Shown here: piece after piece, positions 50,000 to 61,800 of the stretch
Position numbering within the stretch: the stretch's first letter is position 1
Layout: every line of letters begins with the position of its first letter
Source of the DNA: Coturnix japonica
Taxonomy: Eukaryota; Chordata; Aves; Galliformes; Phasianidae
Length of the DNA: 64,000 nucleotides
Direction: 5' to 3'
Assembly: GCF_001577835.2 (NCBI RefSeq)
Contig: NC_029521.1
Coordinates: forward strand, 15,283,830-15,347,829
Notes under the pieces: generated by a model
What the model saw: the letters and a program-made list of their open reading frames with translations, nothing else
What the model was told of the DNA's origin: nothing
Databases searched by the model: none
Program-made: the position numbers and the translations under genes

Positions 50000-52453
50000 G
50001 GTAAAGGTGCTATGTAAACACTTCCAGATAACAGCAAGAGATGTTTGTTCTACATGATAATCATTGTGACATCCCAAACTCACTGCACCACATTCATTTA
50101 TCAGCAAGATACAACCATAAAAAACATCATGCCTTCCAAGCACTATGACATTCCCTTCCTGCAGATGGCTGGAAATGTTCTTGGATACAATATGTGCAAT
50201 TAGCTTGCTGATGAAATTAGTGCTCTGAAATGGTTAGTTTTATAGATGCTCATGTTGGTCCCTTTGTGGTTATTACTGCTTTAACCTCTTCGAGACCTTG
50301 GCTGTAAGTATCTTCTCAGGATTGCATTATTGAAAGGGCATGTCAGGAAAATCATGCCCTAGTACAACTGGAAAGATGGTGTTTTAGGCAGAATGATTTC
50401 CCCAGGGCTCAGACAATCTGTGGTCTTATCCACTGCTTTCAGACACTTATTTCCATTTCTGCCTCAGCAAAATAGGGATGGTGCTACTGATTGCCCTAGC
50501 AGAGGGGGTGCAATGGGAGAGCTTAGAGCCACCAGTGTTCCCAGTGACCAGTTCTGGTCACTCCTTATGGCACAAATAATCATCAGTCCTGATAAGTGCT
50601 TACTGCTTCTCTCATATACCCACTAGGAGTGTTTGGGGCATGTGTTCCAACACATTCAGGAAAAATTCCCCATAACTATTGCCCCTGAATTCCCCAGGAA
50701 ATCATCCTGGAGCACACACTGCATCCTTTGCCTGTAGACCCAGGACTGAAAGCACATCACTGACAGAAATAATCCATCAGGATTACACATGTAGGCTCCA
50801 TGGGGCATGTTAGGGTGTATGCTGACAATAATGAAAAGATGGTAGTAAATACCCAAAAGGTTATTTACAGGAAAAACTCACCCATATAGAAGCCTTCAGT
50901 CTGCTGGAAACCACTGAGGCACTCACCATCAAGGAGCAATCGCCAAGAGATACTACCTTAGTGGTGGTCAGCCCTTAAATGAGGTCTAGAGGAGGTGGAG
51001 TCAAGCTCTACCCCTTCCAGCTAAATTACTCTCACCTGTGCTCTCACAGCTGACCCAACACTTGCCTCAGCGGATTAATCAGAGGTTCAGGCTGTGATTA
51101 CCAATTTCCCATACATAGGGTTTTCTGGGGGTCCCACACTCCCAGGGCAGAGTTTCTTCGCTTTGTTTTGTGCCCCTGGGATATATGACAGCAGAAGCTT
51201 CTCCATGGGAAGCAATCAGGAAACACAGAGTTTAGTAGTCTGGATTCCCTTTTTGCATCAGTGTTTCAGGCTGGCTTTCACGTCAGTAATTTGTTGATAA
51301 CAAGCAGCTTCTCAGTTGAAAGAGAACATGAATCAGATAGCTAATGCTCATTTTTGAACACTGCATCATGTCCTGATTAATTGCCATTGGCTTCTGGCTT
51401 TATCAATAGGACATGCTTCTGAGAAATTTTCAACAGACCTGAGCATGCATTACTAATATATTACTAATGAGTGAGAAGAAAATCACTTGGGTCTGGTTAC
51501 AAACATGACGTTTAAAATGGCTGCCAGTGATTACTGGTTCCCTCTGAGATAATGCATATTTCCCTGAGGCAAAGGATTTGACTATGGCACTAACCTGAAG
51601 CTCTCCTTGGTTCTGTCTCAGACACCATCAGTGCTGCCAGACAAGACACTTATTTAAAGAGTTTCCCATGCCTGGTGAACAACCTAAGAGGTAACCTCCC
51701 ATCCATAAATACACCTATGGATGCCATGCTAAAGCTCTAGGCAGCTAGTCTCACGATGGGCCAAGAATGGCCCTTCCCTCCCCTCTGTTCCCTCATAGTG
51801 GTACTGGCAGAGTCACCCTGCTGGCAGGGCTCTAAGCCGGTAAGAGGCAGGCTTCATACCACATGGGTCTGGTAAGGACTCCCTCCCTTGCCTTGGCTGT
51901 CATCTTAGGGTAAGCTGATGCAATTCTCTAAACTGTAATTACCAATAAAGTGCCAAGATATTTTTCTGCTGGTTTCACTAGCTGACTGAGACCAGCATGT
52001 GGTCAAAGCCAGGCCTGGGACCGATAACAGGCAAGAGCTGCAAGATGGGAGCAGGGTAATGTAACAGCTTGCTTTCACCACCAAGGGCTTCTCAGATGGC
52101 TCAAGCTGCCCCTTGCAAGAAGTCTGCAGTCTCAGTCTGCGGATAGTAGGTGAGGTTCTACAAATTCATCACCAAGTCATGTCAGAGCCAAAGTGAAGGA
52201 AGGTCCAGTGGCCTGCTAGGGCAGCATGTAGCTACAACAGCGGATACAGCGGATCATTAAAACCAATCCTAAACCACTTATTTTCTGCATAGCTAAATCT
52301 ACCACCTGCCTCATACACTGTGTGGTATTTCTGGCTAAGCTGAGTTTTGAAGTAGGAGCTTACCCTTAACATGCACTTGTGCAATGCATAGCAGCAGGAG
52401 GATCTCATTCTCACTGTATGCTGAGAGATCATTATACTGTTCAAGCAGTGAAA

Positions 52454-52637
52454 AGAAGAGAAGAGAAGAGAAGAGAAGAGAAGAGAAGAGAAGAGAAGAG
52501 AAGAGAAGAGAAGAGAAGAGAAGAGAAGAGAAGAGAAGAGAAGNAAGAGAAGAGAAGAGAAGAGAAGAGAAGAGAAGAGAAGAGAAGAGAAGAGAAGAGA
52601 AGAGAAGAGAAGAGAAGAGAAGAGAAGAGAAGAGAAG
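52454..52637. repeat. (AAGAG)n purine array with one ambiguous base
   Basis: About 37 units of AAGAG form a nearly pure purine strand of 184 bases. Base 52544 is N, and the repeat phase shifts there by one base, so the unit containing N has only four bases. The array is open in several frames on both strands, but those frames are artefacts of the repeat. Confidence 0.97.
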
Positions 52638-55600
52638 AGGAGTAGCAGTCAACTGCTGCCACCAACCATGGCTGTTCAGCAGGCCTCCCTCTTCACAGTA
52701 GTATATGCAGATCTACTTTGGTGAACTTTTCCATCTTCTTCTGTTTCCTGCTGGGGTATTATCTGTGCTCGCAAGGATTCAATTAATGCCATTGATGTGG
52801 AATGTTGTTCCATTCATCACCAGCCACTGCATCTAATGAATAGGATAATCTAATTCTCCCCAAATAAATATGACACCAAATTAAAAGAGTTCATAAGCAG
52901 CCTCCAAAATGGAGTGAGTTTGTTTCAATTTATTGCCTTTTAAATTACACTAGATCCCTCAAGTACCAACCTCATATAAACAAGTCAATGGCCGAGGCTA
53001 AATGTTTATTATCACTAATGTTTGCCTCTTCTATACCAGGATTGAGTATTAGTATTAGATAGAAGAACAGCTAGCAGAAGGTCATCCAAATGCCACAGCT
53101 TTTAACCACGATTTTTCTAAACCAGTGAGAGAGCTTTAAAGGACAATGCACTCATGAAAATTATTTTTCTTGTGTTTACTGTCATCAAAACACAAGCAAA
53201 GTGGCTACGACCTACCAGTATAATATATGAAAAGTTCACCAGGGGACCGGAAAAAAGTAATAATGCCACTTGGTATTTGGCTAGTTTAAGAAGAAGTTTC
53301 CCTCCATCAATTAAAAAAAGCCACACACACACCAACAGCTCTTCCAGCTTATTGTCAGTTCTCATTTCCTTTGGGAAGCAGCTGTTACTCAGATGATTGC
53401 ATACATGAAGACAGATGAGCTTGTCAAGCTCCTTGAATTTAGCTTGAATTTCAGGGTCCTAGGCTGTAGGACCAGCTTTACAAGGTTACTTGGCAGGAAA
53501 AAAGGCAAGTAGTGTGATTGTGGATTTATTTATTACAGGATGATCCAGATAAATAAAGAAGAGAACTAGAGACTTAGTTTGGTGCTTACATGCACCAGTT
53601 TCTTACTCTACGTGATGTCTGGTGCTTCAGAACAAACAGTTCTTGTTATTTACTGCTTTGAAAATGCTGTTTATTTAACAGTTTGCACCATGGCATCTGA
53701 ACTCTTTCCTGAAATTAATCAATTTAGTCTCATTACAAGCAGTCCCAGGAAGTGAAGATCTATCTCAGTTTAGCTTTTACAGTTAGCACATTGCTCATGG
53801 TGAGACAGCTCTGGCTTAGAAATACAGAGCTAGCACATCTGCAGAACTGAAAACTGCCTCAAGCAGGGATTTTCTTTCAGTCCCAGAAGCATGAGAAGCA
53901 GTGAAGAATAAATGGATTTACATAATGATTTTCAGAATCTGCAGGACATCTCTCATACCAGCCCCACACATCTCATGTGCAATGCAACAACTCAGAAACC
54001 CCTGCTGGCCTTGCCCACGTGGAGAGACCTAAGGTTGAGGTGGTGATGGCATGGAAATGACATTGAGATCTTGTCACACTGAAGCAGCAGTTCCTTCAGT
54101 TAATGTGAATGATCGTCATGATCTCAGTAAAAGGAGTATTTCTGTTCATTTGAGAAGGAAACTTTATTTGAGTCTACCGAGTCAGTGAGCAGAGTGTCAA
54201 ACAAATGTTTTCTTATTTCAGGTTAGGAAAATTTGTTATTAAATAGCTAGTAAGTCACATCTGGTTAAGGTGAAAAATATGAAAGGTGTGGAAAGGAGAA
54301 AATAACCAACTATATCATGGGAAGACAGAAGAGCTGTTTGGTGATTCTGATACAACTTCATAACATTTAATCTGGCAAAGCCAGAAGCTGACATCAGCTT
54401 CTGTACTCTTCCTCTTCCTTTCTTTTCCAGCTCCTCTGTGGTCTGCTTTTCCTGTTTAAACTCATCCAGAAATTAGTCCTTACTGTGTCTTTTCTGCTGG
54501 AGAAGATGGCTTGTGAAGTTAAAAGCAAGGACTCTTTCCTCTCTTATGAAGATTATCAGCCTATTATACAGTCAAAAGAATAAGGGATCTTTCAGCTCAG
54601 TGACTGAACCACAGAACTGAAGGAAAACTGAGATGAGTCAGCTTTAACTAAAATAGAAAATCAGGATATTTTTAGGAAAGTAAAACAAAAAACATACTCT
54701 GAGGCAAAGTGAAATAGTCCGTGTTTTCCTCTCCCAAAGTCATGTCTCAGGTTCAGATAAATGAAACCTTTAAACAACTGTTATTTAACTTGAACTAGTT
54801 TCTAAAATAAAGTTGCCATTTAAAAAATCAATATGTGGAAATGTTGACTTTCACTTTCCCCTCTTTCGCTGTCTGACATTTATTTGTAAGTTCAATTTAA
54901 TTTACGTCCCCCAGATGCCATTTTTCAGCGAATATACTGCTCTCAGTGATATTTTGCCCACTCCAGACTGTGATTGTAAGCTTCTCTAGAACATTGCTAC
55001 ACATGACTCAGTTCCTGCTTGGACTGTAACTCAATTTCAAAGCTTACTGTCATCTGTAACTCCGAAGAACAATTTGAGCTGAAGTCCTAAATTGAATTAC
55101 AGATTCGTATTGCATTGCTCACTATTTATTAATAATACTGTGCCTACAACATATCCTGTTCTTCATTACCACAGGGAGAACAATGCTGGTTCCTCTCTGT
55201 GTTCCAGAGCTATTTATTAATCCAGTGTTAGATTTCTGAATGTACAGAGTCTATTGAAATCTGCATTTCCATAGTAAGTACTTTTATCTAGCTAGTAATG
55301 CAGAAAAGGTTTCTCAGGATTACAGAACCACTTGGATGCCTTTTTAGGACTTCTGTGTCATAGAAAAAATATCACAATATACATTCTTCTAGTTTCAAAA
55401 AAATACTAAGCATTAGGGAACAGTCTCTAGGAGATTTGAACTCCCATACCAATGCCACCCTTAGGTACAGGGTGCATAATTTTTGGTCCAAAAATTTAGG
55501 CCCAAGCCTCCTAAGGATGCGAGTAATACGAAGCATGATGTAGACACATGGACTAATTGAGATTTGGAACAGGAAGGGATATTGGGAAAACAGAAGCACA

Positions 55601-56989
55601 GCTTGAACAAATCATTCTTTCCGCCAAACAGACAGGAGCTCAGGTCCCCAGGGCTGACTGTTTCTGTCATCTTCTGGGAGGCCAGTCAGGCATAAATCAC
55701 AAACTATGATTCTTTATTTTCTGCAGCTTAACATAAGGTTTTTCAGTAAACAACAAGTTTTCTACTGATAATTTCTGGGAAACTCAGGGATTAGTCCCTT
55801 GAGTTCAAACGTATGACACCAGAAGAATGAACAACTGCTTAGAAGCCCAGTATTGTTTGCAGTGATGGGAATGGTGGAGACTGGAGTGGCGCTCTTGTTT
55901 ACATGTGGTCTGAGGAGAAGAGGTCACTGCACTGCATTGAACAAAACATCTCCATACTGCTGCTGTGGTCTCCCCAGCACGGGGACGTACTGAACTCACT
56001 GACCCTGACCACTACAAGAATGAAGAGCCTTTGGAGTCAGCTCAGTCAACTGGGTACAGGGCAGAGTCTGAAGTGAAACAAGCTGCGTCTTAGGTGCAGT
56101 CCTACCTTTGCAGCTCACAGGTTAATACTATCTTCCATGAGAGGGAGATACCTTCCAATAAGCCACAAGAAAGAATTCATAAGTGACCTTGTCCGCAAAA
56201 GGGAATCCTTCAAGAGAGCCTCAACACTATAAGATGCTATTGCCTCATCTAGATGCTTGTGGCAGGCAATACATTCTCATCACAGCACATCACATTAACA
56301 AACTAGTGCTTATTATCCATAAGTTTATGAAGTTAAAGATAAAAAAAATCATGTTTTCATTCTGAAAAGCAGTGATTTGCTCAGCATGGAGGACACTCCC
56401 TCCCTTCTGCCCAACTCATAGTGACCAAAGCAGCTGCCCATCCCAGTATGACGCACGTCCCCATGCTGCTCCCTGAACACTGTGCTGTCCTGCATTTTAG
56501 CTAACCCTGTGCCCTGAGCAGAAGCACTGCTTGGGCTGCCCCACAAAACCCAGCTCTGGTGCTTCATCTGTGGCCTCTCCCTAGGGACCTCCTGCCCCCT
56601 ATTCCAAGCACTCAGCTCTGCAAGAAGCACAGGCAGTTGGCAGACTGGCATGCAGGCACCAGGCTCAGCCACTTCTTACTGTGCCCCATCGCAGTCTGCA
56701 TTGTGTTTTGCTTTGCAAAACATTTATCTTGATTTTTTGTCCAACAAAATCATGTTACCTAAACTGTGAATGAATAGAAAGACCCTGAGTCAATATTTGT
56801 GTTTGGGAAGGACTGGTTAGAACAGCTTAGGAATTGATTCCTCTTTATTAAAGCACCTGTTCACCCAGGGAACATTTTAGCAGCAATCAATATGTAATTA
56901 AATCCTTATTGATGTTTTACAATTGTTTTGTTTCCCAGCAATTACGTTGATAGAATGAGCTTCCCTCAGAAGTTCCTCCTTTCCAGACC

Positions 56990-57240
56990 TACTCCCGGAT
57001 CACCTGGAAGCTACAGGTTCCTCACTCGAACCCGCCTCCCCCCAGCTGCTGTTGACAAACGGGGACCCCGATGCCACGGAAGCAGCTCTCACCCTGGCCC
57101 ACGAGGCAGCTCTCGGAGCGGAGTCAGACCCGTGCAGCAGTGCGGCCGCAAGGTGGCGATGCAAGCACGGCTATCTCCGCAGCCAGCAGAACCCAGGAGG
57201 TGCATTTCAGCTGCCTGCAGCTGCCGATCCTGCTCTCCTT
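56990..57240. other. Small CpG-rich patch
   Basis: About fifteen CpG dinucleotides fall within 250 bases, including GCGGCCGC, in a window otherwise poor in CpG. All three + strand frames are open across much of it, as GC-rich sequence often allows. It may be a small promoter-type CpG island or a remnant of a GC-rich exon; no gene is attached to it here. Confidence 0.5.
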
Positions 57241-57829
57241 AAGGAAGAAGGTTTAAGTGGAAATACAGAGCCATTTCCCCCCAGCATTTAGGTCCCAAGT
57301 GCTAGTGGAGGGTGCCCTAAAACCATGAGAAGTGCCCTTCTCCTACATAGTTGCCCAAGGACTAAATATATTCCAGGAGAGGTCAGGTAACACGAGGCTG
57401 TAGACCTAGTACCTACAATCAATCAGCATCAATTAATAGCATCAGCATAGTTAACTGAACTGAAGAAAAAAAAACAAACAAAACCCCCCAAAATAAAGAA
57501 AGAAACAAACCAACCTGCAATAGAAAACTACCAGGAAGTTCAGAGATCTTCATTGAAGGCAATTTTCTCTTTCCCAAACATCTGTAAAAACAGCCCAAAA
57601 CCTACTTATTCACCAGTAGCAACCAGGATGTTCATGACTCAGCCTGAGGGAATATTTTTCCAAGAAGAAAAAGAAAACAGCCTTTTCCCCTCTTCAATGT
57701 ATGATATGTATTTGCATCAGACACTTCTAATGTTAGAAGGGAAGAAGAGACTCTAACAGAAAGAACACATCAGCAACCAGGCCATTGAAAATTACACAGT
57801 GAAGAAGTTTTGTACTTTGCTTAAAACTA

Positions 57830-57835
57830 TTTATT
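57830..57835 (-). terminator. ANXA8: Candidate poly(A) signal of ANXA8
   Basis: TTTATT on the + strand gives AATAAA on the - strand, about 970 bases after the annexin stop. Another AATAAA at 57999-57994 is nearer, and the choice between them cannot be made by eye. Confidence 0.4.
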
Positions 57836-58799
57836 AGAAGTCATTTTTGTTTAAGCCAAAACATCATATTTACCGAAAATACTTTTTTTCTCCCCAAACC
57901 ACAAAGATACACATCATCCCAATTTAAAAGAAAAAGTGATCCCTCTAAACACCTCCTTATTTCTCATAACAAAACTTTCCTCAGCTCACCTTCTTTATTG
58001 GCCAGCCCTAGTCAGACACCAGAGCAGCATCACACAAGGCACTGTCATGGGGGTCATAGAAGAAATCTGTCCCTGTGCCAGAGCTGCTTGTTCAGGCAGA
58101 ATATGGAAAGTGAGTAAAAGATACACAAGACCAAGTGTAGCAAACCAAATATGTGCTACTTGAAAGCCTTGATTCTGCTGCGCCTCAGGATGCCTGGGTG
58201 GTACTTGAGGAACACGCTCAGTAGCTTATGGTTGATAACTAACCTAAAGGTTGATTAAACCTCAACTTGTGTTGAGCATGTTCATCAGATTTGACAGGTG
58301 AAGGAGACCAGGACAAAGCACCTGGAGCAGGATGCTCCTATCTGAGGGGCACTTAATTGTGCATTTGGCCCTCATACCCCAAAGAATAAGTGAGGAAATC
58401 CTCCTTGCTGTTCACAATACACTTGAAAATTAAAAATGCATTTTAGTCCAGGTGAGAAATCAGGATAAATACCAGAAGCAAGCACTTAAAATGATCAGAA
58501 ACTTATTCCCTTCATGGTGTGTTAAAAGAAAAGGGAAACTGCACAGATCTAAATAGAAGCTGGAAAAAAATAAAACAAACCCAAACATAATGGGAAGTGT
58601 TTCTAAAACTGTGAGCAAAGCAAACAGATTTTAACAGGTACTGAGCAACTCTGCCCTCAGGGAGCTTTGGATATCTTCATTTTGATCATTTTCTCCCTGA
58701 CTTGTAACAACATAAGGATTTTCTACATGTAAATGAAGAGATGCCTGAAAATGTAGTTTTCTCTTTGTATCCACTTCAGTATCTTCTTCCTAGATTTTG

Positions 58800-58856
58800 T
58801 CAGTCACTGCCACAGAGATTCAGCAGGGCTGTCTTGTAATCGCCACTGGTGTCATC
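58800..58856 (-). CDS. ANXA8: ANXA8 last coding exon
   Basis: This exon encodes [18 protein letters not shown] and a TGA stop. The acceptor is CTTCCTGCCAG, entering in phase 0. The acidic DD supplies the distal ligands of the repeat 4 calcium site. Confidence 0.95.
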   Translation of the reverse strand, partial: DDTSGDYKTALLNLCGSD

Positions 58857-61800
58857 CTGGCAGGAAGAAAAAAAATAAAAAGGTGAGTATGAAAGTCCCC
58901 CTGCACAAGCTGGCTTCTGCCTTCATCAGTGGATGGAATATACCCCCAACAAGAAAAACACAGTGGAAAGAGAAAGCTGGACTTTCAGCCAGTTGAAACC
59001 ATCAAAAGAGATCAGAGAAATGTGGTTTCTGCCTTAAAAAAAAAAAAAAAAAAAGCAGCAACCAGCAAATAATACTACACAATATTTATCAAGTATCCTA
59101 TTTGGAAACCTGATGATCAGTGGATGAGGGTTCCATTCCACAGATCAGCAAAGATGGTCAGCATGAACAAGAGAAACCAAGACTTGCATTCAGGGTATTC
59201 ATGTAGTGTTCCCACCCTTACAGAAAGGGGAAAAGGCAATTGGCCCTGAAAAAAGGCATTTTTAAGAAAGCCACAGATATAGTCTCTTTGCTCTAAAGTA
59301 CTGCAGAGCACGTCCTGAGGTAAAAACTTTTCCCCCTTTGAATATTTTGTGATGACAGGTGTAAAGCCATTTCAGCTTCTCAGAAGGAATGAGTACTCCA
59401 TACAGAACCTTGAAGACTGATCATTAATCAATGTGACAGACACTGACAGTGTCAATTAAAAGACAGAACCTTCATTACAGAATGAGACTTCCCATAGGGA
59501 CTGATAAGGATAGGGCTCTTGTGCCATTTGCAAAAGGGGAAAGAAATGCCCCAGAGTCCTTACCCAGCAAATGATAAAACTCCACATTTCAGCCCTAGTA
59601 GAAAACATGGCTTTTTGCCAGGGAAGGGTCATTCACTAAGAACCAAACCCCAAAAGATACGGTAAACTTTGACAAAGTTTATAAACAAAACTTATCTCAC
59701 CACAACGTGGACCAAGTCTGCATGTGGTGGTAAATAGTCTTAAAAAAAAAAAACAACCCAAAACCAACAACCAAAAAATAACTCCTTTGACTTGCATCAT
59801 ACTAGCTTAAGTTAGCTAAGGACAGCAGAGAGGCAAAAATGGCTAAGCAGCATGGGGAAGATATAAAGAGGAAAATTAGATGAATTTAGGATTTATTTAG
59901 GAGACAATGAAGCACACAAGAGCCCAGAATAGTCTCTTCTCAGGTTTGGCTTTGCCCAAGTTACCTACAAAGCACACAGTCTGACTCACCTTTCATATCT
60001 ATATAGATAGATATCAATGAGTTGATTTCTAACAGTCCTAATGAAGAACTGTGAACTTAGCAGAAATATATATATATATTATTTTTACTAAAAAAAAAAA
60101 AAACAACAAAAAAACAACCATGGAAGCATCCCACAGTGTCAGGGAGGTTAGGAATGCACACAATGACTAAGAACCATCATATCAAGATGCTGCTTACCGC
60201 AATCATGTTGGAAAGAGGTTGTCCTGCAAGCCGCTTGAATTCATCCTTGATAAGATTTAAGTCAACTTCATTTCGAGAAACGATCACCCTTATAAGGGTC
60301 CCGTCATCGGTGCCAGCCCCCTAGAATAACATGTACATCAATTTGCAGTTAGTAAGTTCAAGGGATAAGCTCTTGCAGGCAGTTCTGGAGCTTCTTCCAG
60401 AATTTTTCACATGTTACAGAAGATAAAAAAAAGAAGCTTGTTGCAATAAGAAAAGTCTTACCTTTAAAGCGTGGTACAGCCTCTCTGCAAAGTATTGACG
60501 GATGTTCCTTGTGCATCTCACTAGGAACATGAAAAGGCTCAGTAAGAATCAATGCTAATTACAGTCCAGAACAGCAGATACAACACTATTTCCAGTCATA
60601 AAGGACTCTTTATTTCCCATTAGAAAGCTTTATAAAGTATATCCATCTAATAGTTGTCAGCTGCTGCAGGAAGAAAAACAGCAGACTTGGACTAAAGAAA
60701 GGGAAAGAGAGCTCTCTTACCAATAGCCAGCATAGCATCCTCTAGTGAGCCATTAGTTTCACTCTTGATACTGTCTTCTATGTTTTTACCAGCAAGTTTC
60801 TGGTATTCTTCAAACACTGAAACACAAAGCACTTTGAAATTCCACCAAACAACTGCTTGGGCATTTTTTTGCCCAATATTCAGATGTAGCTCTTGCATGG
60901 CGATATGAAAACAGAAATCCTTCTGAAATGGCCACATTTGAACCAGCTTTAGTCAGCATTAGGTAAGTCCAGAAATCAGTTACAAAAAAACAATAGTATT
61001 GACAGAATACTCTTCCCCAAAGAAAGTAGGTACCTCTGTGTACACAGAATGACTTAATTAGCGGCTTAATCCTTTGCCTTTATTTGGAAATGCAAGTTCA
61101 GTCACTTAATATTTGGAAATCTGATCTTTCATCACTGCACTTAACCACTCCAATGAAGTAGGCTACAGAATGACAGACAAACTCTATCATTTGCCTCATT
61201 CTTCTTAATGTCAGCAGTTAAAAAATTAAAAAAGAATCAGATTAAGTCTTGAACTGTGCTCCTCATGGACGTGGGCTCTTAAATTATATCAACAGTCCAG
61301 AAAAACTTATTTCAACCACAATTTAAAACACTTCTCAGAAAACAAACCCAAAAAAACAAACACAGAAAACAGGTTATTATTCCAAGTTACTTAAAACCCC
61401 ATGTAAAGTATTGGCAATGGTGTATGTGAGGGAAAGAGCAACTGAATTCAAATTCTAGTTCTAAAGTACAGGCCTCTATTTTGATTCCTGGCTTTTAAGC
61501 TACCAGAGAAGGAATAGTGCTGTGTAATGCAATGTATATGATAATGAAGTTTGTGTAGCATTTGAGGTCATGTTGTTATGACATTAACATTCAAATACAT
61601 AGGTGAAAGGCAATACTAAAGAATAGATGAATGGATATAAACCTTGTCAACTCAGACCTGTTCTCCATATTAAAAAAAAAACAACAACAACCAAGTCACA
61701 ACAAGTTCATGAATGTTTTTTAAAATAACCATTGTAGTCTTAGTACAGACGAAATTAGATTCATTTCCTTGATGACTGAGTAGACCTCAAAGATTGGCTG

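Larger units (their letters stand above)
50060..57829. other. Intergenic stretch between the unnamed gene and ANXA8
   Basis: No coding exon is supported. Contents noted separately are the AAGAG array at 52.45-52.64 kb and a CpG-rich patch near 57.1 kb. Promoter sequence of the unnamed - strand gene should lie at the left edge, but I see no clear TATA box there. Confidence 0.55.

Noticed and set aside
52335-52701. Long open frames across the AAGAG array
   Set aside because: They are Arg/Glu/Lys or Ser/Leu/Phe repeats produced by a pentanucleotide satellite.
56928-57291. Three overlapping open frames at the CpG-rich patch
   Set aside because: All three + strand frames are open together, which reflects GC-rich base composition rather than coding.
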